Source: an uncultured Aureispira sp. (GTDB lineage Bacteria > Bacteroidota > Bacteroidia > Chitinophagales > Saprospiraceae). Taken from it: a stretch of DNA of 40,129 bases. Positions within the stretch are counted from its first letter, which is position 1. Each line of letters opens with the position of its first letter. Made by a program: the position numbers and the translations under genes. Under the pieces are notes generated by a model. It was not told the origin of the DNA. It saw nothing but the letters and a program-made list of their open reading frames with translations, and searched no databases. The stretch covers positions 1-40,129 of the forward strand of contig CAJQOX010000087.1 in assembly GCA_905480075.1 (NCBI GenBank), in the 5' to 3' direction. Shown here piece by piece: positions 9,481 to 17,966 of the stretch.

Positions 9481-12400
9481 ATGATGAAAAAACCCCTCCT
9501 TTTATTTGCTTTAATTATATTTCCTCTGTTTTTGTTTGCACAACTTCAATTTCCGCAATCTATTCATAGTGAGCAGTTAAGTTATTATAATAGCTTAGGT
9601 GAATTGACTGACAATCAGTATGATAAGTTGAACGGATACCAGCTGATGCCAAAGCGGTCATTCGGCCGTTCAAATTGTACGCTGGATAAAATTGTGTTTG
9701 GATGGCACCCTTATTGGGTTGGCAGCGCATATAATAATTATGATTGGGACCTGCTTTCTGATTTGTCCTATTTCTCCTACGAAGTTGATGCTGCTACAGG
9801 AAATGCCAATTCTACTCATAATTGGGCCACAGCGAATGTAATAGATGTCGCTAAACAAAATGGTGTCAGAGTAAATCTCTGTGTTACCTTGTTTTCAGGA
9901 CATGCTACCTTTTTTGCAAACAGTACCGCTCAACAGACTCTTATAACCAATCTGATCAGTATGATTCAAAGCAGAGGGGCTAATGGTGTTAATATTGATT
10001 TTGAAGGAATTCCAAGTGCTAATAAAACTGATTTTACTAACTTTATGATTAATTTGTCCAATCAGATGCATACGGCAATACCAGGTTCTCAGGTCAGTAC
10101 TGTATTGTATGCTGTAGACTGGAGCAATGTTTTTGATGTAGCCACACTTTCATCCTATGTTGATTTATTTATTATCATGGGCTACGACTATTACTGGTCC
10201 GGGAGCGCTAATGCAGGCCCGAATGATCCCCTGTACCATTTTATTTCCAATAGCTACAAATATAGCCTCTCAAGATCAATTACTGATTATTTGTCTAAAG
10301 GGCTTCCTCCTTCTCAATTAGTTCTTGGTCTTCCCTACTATGGTAGAGAATGGCCGGTAAGTGCCAATACTATTCCTGCCACTACTACTGCTTCGGGCTC
10401 CGCAAGAACTTATAAGGTGATTAAAAACAATACAAGTGGTAATTTTACAAACAGGCTGATGCATGAACCTAGTAAAACTCCTTATTATGCCTGGAATGAC
10501 GGAAGTAGCTGGAGACAGTGTTTTGCTATGGACGAAGAAAGCCTTGCTGAACGCCTTGATATTGTGTTGCTCAGGAATATTGGAGGAATGGGAATTTGGG
10601 CACTGGGCTACGATGACGGGTATACAGCATTATGGGATGTCCTTGAAGATAAAATGACTAACTGCAGAACGGAGCCATGTATTGATACTATACATGATAT
10701 GGGTGGCCCCGATAGAGATTATTACGATAAAGAGGATTATATCTATACAATAAATCCGCAAAACGGAGCTTATCCCCTCTCGCTTACATTTAATTCCTTT
10801 GATGTTGAATTGAATTATGATTATCTCAGATTATATAATGGCATTGACACTTCCGCACCTCTGATAGGTGTTTATACCGGAACCAACAGTCCGGGAAATA
10901 TCACTGCAAGTAGCGGTGCTGTTACTTTTTGGTTCGATTCTGACGGGGCAACTACCGCTCCGGGATGGGAAGTGGCCTTTGATTGTAATTTGCCTGTCAA
11001 TATCCTTCCTGATACAGTAGTTTTAGGGACCTCTCCAGGTAATACTCTGAATTGTGGAAATACTTATCATTGGTTTTTTGACAGTGGTGGTGATGCCGCA
11101 AATTATTCTGACAATGAAAACCTGACTCAGACTTTTTGTAATTCGGATACAAATAAAGCGATAAGAATATCTTTCAGGCCTAATCCTACAGCAGACGAAC
11201 AAATTAAATTGAGTAATACAACTATAGGAAACGATTATATTTACATCTATAATGGTGCAAGTAATTCAGACAATCTTATAGGAGTCTACACAGGAACTAC
11301 TTCAGCAGCACCTCAGCCCGGAACTTTTATTTCCACAGGGAATTGTCTTACTGTGAAGATGGAAACGGATGCTACTTCTAATGATTCAGGTTTCAAAGCC
11401 AGGCTTTACTGTTCTGACCCTCCGGTTCAAAATCCAACGGTTTTTGTAGGGGGAACGGCAGGAAATGCCTCTTTTACTGACAGTGGAGGAGCACTCGCCG
11501 ATTATTCTAATAACGAATCTTATAGTGTTTGCTTTTGTCCGCATGCCTCTGCACCTGCCGGAGAAGTAGTATGGGCAGAATTTATCAATAATGCAGGGAT
11601 TGAACGAAATTGGGATTATTTATATGTTTATGATGGCTCAGATGCTGAAAATGGCCGTTTGATAGCAGTTTATACCGGCGACACCTTAAATAGCAATAGC
11701 TTAGGTGTCATTAAAGCTACAGAAAATAATTTATCAGGGTGTCTTACTTTTGTGTTCTTTTCTGATGGAGCTACTGTGGCTTCAGGTTGGGAAGCAACAA
11801 TAAGTACTGGAACTGCCCGGAAAAATTATGGCTCTGATAATTGTAGTTCTGCAACGGTTCTTACAGAAGAAAATACAACCTATGCAGGGAGTACCATGCT
11901 TGCAGTAGGTAAGCCTAATGGTCCCGATCCCTCTCTGAATATATCTTTGGCATCATTGCCTGAATGTTCCGGTGCCAATACAATAACAAGACTTGAAAAT
12001 ACGGTCTGGTATACATTTACCACAGTCGATACTTTTTGTGTTGCTGATCAAATAGCGCTTCGTCTCAACAATATTTCATGTCAAAGTACTTCTGGCACAG
12101 GTTCGGGGGTCCAATTTGTTTTGTATGAGGTTAGTACTTGTCAGAATGGCTCGCAATGGGGAACGCCACTATATTGTGCCGACAAATTAGTCAGTGGAGA
12201 CTCTGTTGTAATTACCTCCTTATTGGTGCCTAATACTACTTATTATATAATGATTGATGGTTTCTCCGGACAGCATTGTAATTTTGATCTGATTATGGAA
12301 AATAAAGATTCTACTGACTGTATCATCACTTCTGCTAATCCCAAAACGGTAGCGTATGAAGGGAAGTTCAGTGCTTACCCGAATCCAACAATGGATTTTC

Positions 12401-12615
12401 TTAACTTCGAATACCTACAGGCGCCTCAGGGAAAAACTCTTTTATCTGTTTTTGATGTCGCAGGAAGAGAGCTCATCCAAAAACAACTTATTATTAATAC
12501 CGAAAATTGGGATTTTTCACTTGATGTCAGTAATTTGCCACAGGGTTTGTATATTTATAGTCTGTTTACTGATAATCAACAACAAGTTGGTAAATTCCAA
12601 AAAATAAATAATTAA
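9481..12615 (+). CDS. T9SS-secreted GH18 family glycoside hydrolase with CUB-like domains
   Basis: A 1044-residue exported enzyme, probably cleaving GlcNAc-containing polymers (chitin or peptidoglycan-like glycans). The signal peptide (PLLLFALIIFPLFLFAQ) is followed by a GH18 barrel (about 50-395). The active-site block NGVNIDFEG has the catalytic Glu175 and the adjacent Asp173, while the first two Asp of the DxxDxDxE motif are Asn168 and Asn171, as in spore-cortex-lytic/YaaH-like members rather than classic chitinases. Three CUB-like beta-sandwiches follow (about 404-500, 515-640, 650-775), each with a DYLYVYDG-type strand, then a jelly-roll-like domain (about 785-945). A type A T9SS sorting domain closes the protein (about 963-1044, AYPNPTMDFLNFEY, LPQGLYIYSL). 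Two adjacent ATGs (9481, 9484) could both serve as start. It is followed 33 bases later by a small same-strand gene. Confidence 0.9.
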   Translation: MMKKPLLLFALIIFPLFLFAQLQFPQSIHSEQLSYYNSLGELTDNQYDKLNGYQLMPKRSFGRSNCTLDKIVFGWHPYWVGSAYNNYDWDLLSDLSYFSYEVDAATGNANSTHNWATANVIDVAKQNGVRVNLCVTLFSGHATFFANSTAQQTLITNLISMIQSRGANGVNIDFEGIPSANKTDFTNFMINLSNQMHTAIPGSQVSTVLYAVDWSNVFDVATLSSYVDLFIIMGYDYYWSGSANAGPNDPLYHFISNSYKYSLSRSITDYLSKGLPPSQLVLGLPYYGREWPVSANTIPATTTASGSARTYKVIKNNTSGNFTNRLMHEPSKTPYYAWNDGSSWRQCFAMDEESLAERLDIVLLRNIGGMGIWALGYDDGYTALWDVLEDKMTNCRTEPCIDTIHDMGGPDRDYYDKEDYIYTINPQNGAYPLSLTFNSFDVELNYDYLRLYNGIDTSAPLIGVYTGTNSPGNITASSGAVTFWFDSDGATTAPGWEVAFDCNLPVNILPDTVVLGTSPGNTLNCGNTYHWFFDSGGDAANYSDNENLTQTFCNSDTNKAIRISFRPNPTADEQIKLSNTTIGNDYIYIYNGASNSDNLIGVYTGTTSAAPQPGTFISTGNCLTVKMETDATSNDSGFKARLYCSDPPVQNPTVFVGGTAGNASFTDSGGALADYSNNESYSVCFCPHASAPAGEVVWAEFINNAGIERNWDYLYVYDGSDAENGRLIAVYTGDTLNSNSLGVIKATENNLSGCLTFVFFSDGATVASGWEATISTGTARKNYGSDNCSSATVLTEENTTYAGSTMLAVGKPNGPDPSLNISLASLPECSGANTITRLENTVWYTFTTVDTFCVADQIALRLNNISCQSTSGTGSGVQFVLYEVSTCQNGSQWGTPLYCADKLVSGDSVVITSLLVPNTTYYIMIDGFSGQHCNFDLIMENKDSTDCIITSANPKTVAYEGKFSAYPNPTMDFLNFEYLQAPQGKTLLSVFDVAGRELIQKQLIINTENWDFSLDVSNLPQGLYIYSLFTDNQQQVGKFQKINN

Positions 12616-12648
12616 TTTCATTTTTTTTCTTTAACATAAGTATCTTAT

Positions 12649-13002
12649 ATGGCCAATCAAAGTCAAATAATATGGATAGGCATCGCCCACGTAAAAACAG
12701 TTGGTAAGGCTTCTAAAGTACGAAATTTTGAAGGGTCTGAGGTTTATATTGCTATTCGTGCAGATACTGAAGAGGAATACAGACATAAAGTAATTGCCGT
12801 TTTTGGACTGAATAAATTTCAGGTTATCAGCCTTAATTATGTTGAAAATGAATTTGATGTCCCCAAAGATCCTGAAGACCCTCAGGCTTCAGAAAAAATT
12901 GAACTTTTTCAAAAACTAGCCAGAGGAAAGCTATTCGCATGGGGAAACTTCTACCCTTTTGGTGAGTATCATTTCTATCTGAACAAAGAGGAAGAGGAGT
13001 AA
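12649..13002 (+). CDS. Small cytoplasmic protein of unknown function
   Basis: A 117-residue protein without signal peptide or membrane segment. The first half is an alternating alpha/beta pattern (IIWIGIAHVKTVG, EVYIAIRADTEEEYRHKV, FQVISLNYVENEFDVP) and the C-terminus is acidic (NKEEEE), suggesting a compact soluble fold. I do not recognise the family. It begins 33 bases after the GH18 gene on the same strand, so it could be co-transcribed with it, although the GH18 product is secreted and this one is not. A structured hairpin (13028-13055) lies just past its stop codon. Confidence 0.75.
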   Translation: MANQSQIIWIGIAHVKTVGKASKVRNFEGSEVYIAIRADTEEEYRHKVIAVFGLNKFQVISLNYVENEFDVPKDPEDPQASEKIELFQKLARGKLFAWGNFYPFGEYHFYLNKEEEE

Positions 13003-13027
13003 TGTATTTTGTCTTCTGATAAAAATA

Positions 13028-13055
13028 GCCTGCACGGTAGTATTACCCAGCAGGC
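13028..13055 (+). terminator. Hairpin after the 117-residue protein gene
   Basis: GCCTGC (13028-13033) pairs with GCAGGC (13050-13055). Inside it GGTA (13036-13039) pairs with TACC (13044-13047) across a GTAT loop, leaving a symmetric 2x2 internal loop. It lies 25 bases past the stop codon, so a role at the transcript end is likely, but no U-run follows. It may be a structured RNA end or a processing or stabilising hairpin rather than a classic terminator. Confidence 0.4.
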
Positions 13056-13216
13056 CATTCTGAGCTGTAGATTTTACCCTGGGATTTTACCTTCTATTTC
13101 TGGTCCGGAATGTCAGGAATAAACCGGAAGTTATTGAGAACTTTTCTTAGTAAGTATCAATTAACTAAATGGTTTTTTTAGCTTCATTATAAATCGATCT
13201 AACTTGTAAATTAATA

Positions 13217-14671
13217 ATGATTTTTAGCAGCATTGCTTTTTTACTTTATTTCCTCCCTTTTTTTTTGTTTTTGTATTACCTGAGTAGTGAAAAATATAAA
13301 AACTATATCATTCTTCTGGCTAGTATCTTTTTTTATAGCTGGGGTGCTCCGGGCTTTGTATTCATTTTGATGGCTTCTACCTTTGTCGACTTTTACTTAG
13401 TAAGGTTGATGGACCAAACAGAAGAAAAGAAGAAAAAGAAACTCCTTCTTGGCCTTTCTATTGCTCTGAACCTGGGCCTCCTTGCCTTTTTTAAATATGC
13501 CAATTTTTTTGTTGATAACGTCAACGCAGTTTTGTCAGAAACCGGAGCAAATGAAATACAATGGACAAAAATTGCTCTCCCAATAGGTATTTCTTTCTAC
13601 ACCTTTCAAACACTCACCTATTCAATAGATATCTACCGGAAAGTACACAAGCCCTTAAATAAAGTTTGGGATTATCTTTTGTATATAATGATGTTTCCGC
13701 AGTTAATTGCAGGCCCTATTGTACGATTTAACACTATTGCTGATCAGATAGAAGGGAGGAGAGAAACAAATTATGACCGATTGTTGGGCTTTTACAGGTT
13801 TTGCATAGGATTGGCAAAGAAAGTACTTATAGCTAATGTGCTTGGTGCTGCTGTTGTTTCTGTCATTGGGGATTCTCCTGAAGCGGTTCTTGAAGTAAAT
13901 TGGGATTTAATCAATAGCCCTCTTGCATGGTGGTGTATCCTTGCTTATACTTTTTAGATATATTTTGATTTTTCAGGATATTCTGACATGGCAATCGGAT
14001 TGGGTAGAATGATAGGCTTTAAATTCCCTGAAAACTTTGACAACCCTTACACATCTCGGAGTATTACCGAATTCTGGAGAAGATGGCATATTACTCTTGG
14101 TGCTTTTATGAGAGAATATTTATACATTCCATTAGGTGGCTCTAAGGTGGATTCAAAATCAAGAATATATTTTAATCTGTGCTTTGTTTTTCTTATGTCC
14201 GGGTTATGGCATGGTGCATCATGGAATTTTGTTCTGTGGGGGGCTTTTTATGGTGTTTTTCTTATTCTCGAAAAATTATTTATACTCAAATTGTTTAAAA
14301 AAATGGGTGTTGCAGGTTCTTTTGTGAGTTTGATTTACTGCTTTTTTGTAGTAATGATGGGATGGGTTCTGTTTTTTATTGAAGATTTGGGGTCGGTAGG
14401 GATTTTCTATAACAAATTATTTGCCTTTGACTTTACAGTTGTTAATTCACCCTTTTCCAATGAATTCTTTTTTATTCTCTGTATGGCCATCTCTTTTTCT
14501 TTCTGTACACTTCTTAAACCTTTTCAGAAAATGCATGATTTTGTGTTTTCCGGTGAATATAATTCCCGACAATTAATAATCATGTTTATTATAACAATAT
14601 GCTTGTTTATATTTTCTGTCTCTTCAATTTCAGCTACCGATTTCAATCCTTTTATTTATTTTAGGTTCTGA
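13217..14671 (+). pseudogene. AlgI-type MBOAT O-acyltransferase interrupted by one amber codon
   Basis: A polytopic membrane enzyme that would transfer acyl (usually acetyl) groups to a polysaccharide outside the cytoplasmic membrane, as AlgI and DltB do. The reading frame runs from ATG 13217 to TGA 14669-14671, 484 codons, a normal length, but codon 247 (13955-13957) is TAG. The residues around it are AYTF-stop-IYFDFSGYSDMAIG, and the family has Gln there (QIYFDFSGYSDMAIG), so one C-to-T change (CAG to TAG) explains it. Downstream the family blocks are intact: FWRRWHITLGAFMREYLYIPLGG and SGLWHGASWNF with the catalytic His (residue 332 of the joined frame). Either a very recent pseudogene, a sequence error, or a suppressed stop. 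No SGNH/AlgJ-like partner gene is adjacent. The first fragment alone lacks the catalytic half. Confidence 0.85.
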
Positions 14672-14899
14672 ATTTTTTCTTTTGGGGTATATTTAAATGT
14701 ATTTTTTTATTAAACTAAAATCAATCTAAGTTAAATGTTGATGAAAGATTTTATCTTTGTTTTTAAATAATAGTCAGAGAAAAAGAATTTCATTAACTTT
14801 GGTTGATTGGATTAAATTAAAAACGTTTTTTTTATCTGATTCCAATAAAACATTTAGATTTTTCCTCTTTTTTGATATAATTATCAGAATCCTTGCAAT

Positions 14900-15631
14900 A
14901 TGAAACATTTAATTTTAGTATTAATCCCGTTTTGCCTCTTTTTGGTCGCCTGCCCTAAAGGTATTGTTAAGCCCAAATACATGGAAGGTGTTGTTGAAAA
15001 TGAAGAACTTGAAAAAATTGAAAATAAATTTGAACGTTTCAGACAACAGATAATGGGGCATTTCAGCAATAAAAAACAGGTGGAGAATGAACCTGCTATG
15101 AGGGAGCCTGAACAAGAATTTATTATCACGCCTATTTTTAAAAACCGTCCTGATGAATTCTGGGTTTATATGGAATATTTCTCCCCGGGGCTCATAGACA
15201 GACCTTTGGATCAGAGAATTGAACAGTATGTAAGAATTCAACGGGATACTTTTCGTATGGAAGTCTACTACCTTGCTGAACCTGAAAAGTATATTAACGA
15301 ATGGAAGAAAGAGGTCCCTTTTGAAAAACTTTCAAGAAAAAGAGATTTGATAAGAGATAAAAACTGCGATTTGTATATTGTGCCTGATGAAGATAAAAGG
15401 TACCACTTCAATACTGTTCCTCCTCCTGAAATTACTTGTGATATGAGAGGTAACAGCGGATCAACTAAATTTGTAGACCTGTTCTTTAAATTGTCAGATG
15501 CAGGATATAATATGAGATTTAAATTCTATAACCAAGACAAAAAACTTCTCAGAGAAACCAATCGGAAGGGGATAAGCTTTGATAGACTCGATTACAGAGA
15601 CAAAGATTATCCGAAATATGATATGGATTAG
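14900..15631 (+). CDS. CpcT/CpeT-like lipoprotein
   Basis: A 243-residue lipoprotein: signal peptide with lipobox LVAC, Cys18 lipidated. After a charged linker, the body follows the CpcT/CpeT pattern: a GHFSNKKQVENEP start (family: G-FSS--QA), then EFIITPIFKNRPDEFWVYME (family: PIW..--WLYVEQ), YVRIQRDTFRMEVYYL (family: YRQRVY-L), an RDKNCDLYIVPD segment, and a late KGISFDRLDY (family: SWDRGWD). CpcT/CpeT members in cyanobacteria act as phycobilin lyases or chaperones; Bacteroidota lack phycobiliproteins, so only the fold and perhaps a hydrophobic or tetrapyrrole-like ligand can be inferred. It is followed after 37 bases by a flavin reductase and then a HisC-like gene, a likely transcription unit. 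Two TAnnTTTG octamers (14752-14759, 14794-14801) precede it, without clear -33 partners. Confidence 0.6.
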   Translation: MKHLILVLIPFCLFLVACPKGIVKPKYMEGVVENEELEKIENKFERFRQQIMGHFSNKKQVENEPAMREPEQEFIITPIFKNRPDEFWVYMEYFSPGLIDRPLDQRIEQYVRIQRDTFRMEVYYLAEPEKYINEWKKEVPFEKLSRKRDLIRDKNCDLYIVPDEDKRYHFNTVPPPEITCDMRGNSGSTKFVDLFFKLSDAGYNMRFKFYNQDKKLLRETNRKGISFDRLDYRDKDYPKYDMD

Positions 15632-15668
15632 ATAATTCAGAATTGTTTGTTGTTGAAATATTTTAAAT

Positions 15669-16580
15669 ATGCGCGTAATTACTCCCGGAGAAGTTGAGAC
15701 TAAAGATTTACATCAGTTCATTCTTGGTGCAGTGGCACCTCGACCTATTGCTTTTGTGAGTACTATCGATGATGACGGAATTCCTAATATTGCTCCTTAT
15801 AGCTTTTTTAATGCTTTTAGCTCTAATCCGCCTGTTCTCGTTTTTTCATCCAATAGAAGGGTTGCAGACAATACCACTAAAGATACTTTGCATAACGTAG
15901 AACTAAATCAGGAATTAGTCGTAAATGTAGTTAACTACGAAATCGTTCATCAGATGGCTTTGGCAAGTATTTCATATCCCTCGGATATTGATGAATTTGC
16001 CAAGTCAGGTTTGACGCCTATCCCGGCCGACCTCGTGAAACCTTTCAGAATAAAAGAATCTCCTGCTCATTTCGAATGTAAAGTAAGCGAAATTATTACC
16101 CTTGGGAATCATGGTGGAGCAGGTCATCTGATAATTTGTAATGTCCTCAGAATGCATGTCTGTGAATCGGTTATTGATGATAAAAACAGAATAAATCCGC
16201 ATAAAATGGACTTGGTGGGAAGAATGGGGCGTTCTCATTATGTCAGAGCTCAGGGAGAGGCAGTCTTCGATTTGTATCAGTCTGTTATGAAACCTGCTTT
16301 GGGCTTCGATTCGCTCCCCAAACATATCCTTAACTCTAATGTCCTAAGTGGTAGTGATATTGCAAAAATGGCAGGATTATATAAATTCCCCGATGTAAAT
16401 GAATTGGCGGATCTCATGAAAAATAATCATGATTTGAAAAGTGTTTTTTCCAGTGCTGAATCTTCTGATAATATCCTGATTGATAACTTGCACAGATTGG
16501 TTAAAAATACTATTGACGATGGCAGAATCGAAGAAGCTTTTCAAATCGCTATGTCTTATGAATCAGTACTTAATAACTAA
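15669..16580 (+). CDS. Flavin reductase family protein (FMN-binding split barrel)
   Basis: A cytoplasmic flavoprotein expected to bind FMN and reduce flavin or another acceptor with NAD(P)H. The first two thirds (about 1-205) carry the family signature: LGAVAPRPIAFVSTIDDDG, NIAPYSFFNAFSSNPPVLVFSS, then VVNVVNYEIVHQMALAS, and a late HYVRAQGEAVF. The remaining 100 residues form a helical, Leu/Asp-rich extension that the basic 200-residue domain lacks; longer forms of this kind are common in Bacteroidota. The physiological substrate is not evident. It sits 37 bases after the CpcT/CpeT-like lipoprotein and 28 bases before the HisC-like gene, on the same strand. Confidence 0.85.
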   Translation: MRVITPGEVETKDLHQFILGAVAPRPIAFVSTIDDDGIPNIAPYSFFNAFSSNPPVLVFSSNRRVADNTTKDTLHNVELNQELVVNVVNYEIVHQMALASISYPSDIDEFAKSGLTPIPADLVKPFRIKESPAHFECKVSEIITLGNHGGAGHLIICNVLRMHVCESVIDDKNRINPHKMDLVGRMGRSHYVRAQGEAVFDLYQSVMKPALGFDSLPKHILNSNVLSGSDIAKMAGLYKFPDVNELADLMKNNHDLKSVFSSAESSDNILIDNLHRLVKNTIDDGRIEEAFQIAMSYESVLNN

Positions 16581-16608
16581 ATTTTAATTAAATTTTTATA
16601 TTTTATAA

Positions 16609-17784
16609 ATGGAAAATCCAAACGAAATATTCCCCAAACTTCCCAGGCATATCAGAAAACTGGTGAAAGATAAATTGGATTCGCCTGATTTTTCTTTAGA
16701 AAATAAGGAGGGACTGCTTAATCTGCATAATACTTACAGCAAATTTGGTACTGTTGGTACTGATGAAGAATTTAATCTAGCCCCTGACCGGCTTGCATTG
16801 AAACTTAAAAATGAATTGGCCTCTCACGAAAAAATGAATGTCAATCAGATTTGTATTGGCAACGGTGCTGATGAATTATTGAATTTGGTTATCAGGACAT
16901 TTTGCAATCCTCACCAGGATAAGATTCTTTGTTTTTCTGGCGGGAATCAACGCATTTTACATTATGCAGGAATGAATGCTGTAGAAGTGGAAGAGTTGGA
17001 CCTGGAAGGAGATTTCGAATTGCCTGTTTTTGATGTTAAAAGAGCAATCACTGAACATACTAAAGTTATATTTATTGAAAACCCCAATCAGATTGTCGGG
17101 AAGTGTTATGCTAGCTTTGATATTGTTGACCTTGCTGTGGGATTTGACGGGGTTGTAGTTATTGACGAGTCTGCCATTGATTATGATTCTGAAAAAAGCT
17201 TGTTGTCTATGGTTGAACTGTGTTCTAATGTAATCATTGTTCAAAGTTTCTGCAGGGCTTGGGGCCTTGCAGGTCTCCCTTTGGGTATTGCCTACTCTCA
17301 AAAACCAATAATTTCAGTATTGAACCTCATGAAACCTCCCTTTTCTGTTAATGTTATGACGCAACGAATGGCTGTAAAAGCCCTCTATGTCTCTGAACAA
17401 AAAGACAGAATAGTTCAAAAAACAATTGAAGAAAGAGAACAGGTTAAATCGCTCCTTCAAAATCTACCTCTCGTCAAAAAAGTATATGACTCCCAAACAA
17501 ATACGCTCTTGATTCAAGTGGAAAACTCAGAAGAAGTTATCAACTATCTGAAAAACGAAGAACAGATTCTGGTCTTCGATGCTTCGCATATTAAAGGCTT
17601 CGAAAATTGTATCAGAATTACTATTGGTCCCGGAATCAATAATATGAGGTTGGTGAAAGCAATCAAAGATTTACCCCGCAATACTTCTGCAGGTCATCTG
17701 TTTTGGCGTAGCGTGGGCAGAACTTTGAGAAAAGCTAGCCTGTACCTTGGCGTTTTTAGAAAAATGTTTGGTCCCGGATCATAA
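16609..17784 (+). CDS. HisC-like class I/II aminotransferase homologue lacking the PLP lysine
   Basis: A 391-residue protein with the fold-type I aminotransferase layout of histidinol-phosphate aminotransferase: GNGADELLNLVIRTFC, VFIENPNQIVG (HisC: NPNNPTG), VVVIDESAIDY (HisC: DEAYIDF), QSFCRAWGLAGLPLG (HisC: TLSKAFGLAGLRLG) and NCIRITIGPGINN (HisC: LRIT-G---EN). The cofactor site is eroded: the Schiff-base Lys is Arg216, Ser before it is Cys215, the Tyr after DE is Ala189, NPNN becomes NPNQ, the Tyr of the PPTYGMY loop is gone (SGGNQRI) and the Arg of GLRLG is Pro224. Asp186 is kept. The C-terminus adds a basic tail of about 33 residues (RNTSAGHLFWRSVGRTLRKA...). The frame is intact, so this looks like a maintained pseudoenzyme or a protein with a new role, not a decaying gene. 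Histidinol-phosphate transamination is unlikely. Confidence 0.8.
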   Translation: MENPNEIFPKLPRHIRKLVKDKLDSPDFSLENKEGLLNLHNTYSKFGTVGTDEEFNLAPDRLALKLKNELASHEKMNVNQICIGNGADELLNLVIRTFCNPHQDKILCFSGGNQRILHYAGMNAVEVEELDLEGDFELPVFDVKRAITEHTKVIFIENPNQIVGKCYASFDIVDLAVGFDGVVVIDESAIDYDSEKSLLSMVELCSNVIIVQSFCRAWGLAGLPLGIAYSQKPIISVLNLMKPPFSVNVMTQRMAVKALYVSEQKDRIVQKTIEEREQVKSLLQNLPLVKKVYDSQTNTLLIQVENSEEVINYLKNEEQILVFDASHIKGFENCIRITIGPGINNMRLVKAIKDLPRNTSAGHLFWRSVGRTLRKASLYLGVFRKMFGPGS

Positions 17785-17856
17785 TTCCACTCGCTTTTTC
17801 TTATAAAACCCTTAAAGTTTCTAAATCTTCACTCTTCTTTTCTGAGAGGTTCTTAT

Positions 17857-17886
17857 TTGTGCAATTACTTGATTACTTTTGCACAA
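17857..17886 (+). promoter_or_regulatory. Promoter-like site with inverted repeat upstream of the ArsA-type gene
   Basis: TACTTTTG (17874-17881) matches the Bacteroidota -7 consensus TAnnTTTG exactly, and TTTG (17856-17859) lies upstream with a short spacer of 14 bases. An inverted repeat, TTGTGCAA (17857-17864) and TTGCACAA (17879-17886), overlaps both elements. This arrangement could be an operator for a dimeric regulator. Start codon of the ATPase is 81 bases downstream. The short spacer weakens the promoter call. Confidence 0.4.
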
Positions 17887-17966
17887 TCAAGAAAATCAAT
17901 ACATAAAACATTAGGTTGAAAAGTCTTTGAATTATACTTTTTAACCTTTTTCAGAAGAAAGAAAAT

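Noticed and set aside
13955-13957. Genetic code with TAG reassigned to Gln
   Set aside because: Normal genes nearby (CpcT/CpeT-like lipoprotein and the CoaX-linked outer-membrane protein) end in TAG at the expected family length, so general reassignment does not fit.
13217-14671. Two separate MBOAT genes
   Set aside because: Both parts are in the same frame, separated by a single TAG, and together form one normal-length AlgI-type protein; the second ATG lies inside the conserved GYSDMAIG block.
14752-14801. Two TAnnTTTG octamers as promoters of the CpcT/CpeT-like gene
   Set aside because: Neither has a TTG at 17-23 bases upstream, and such octamers are expected by chance in AT-rich spacers; mentioned only in the gene entry.
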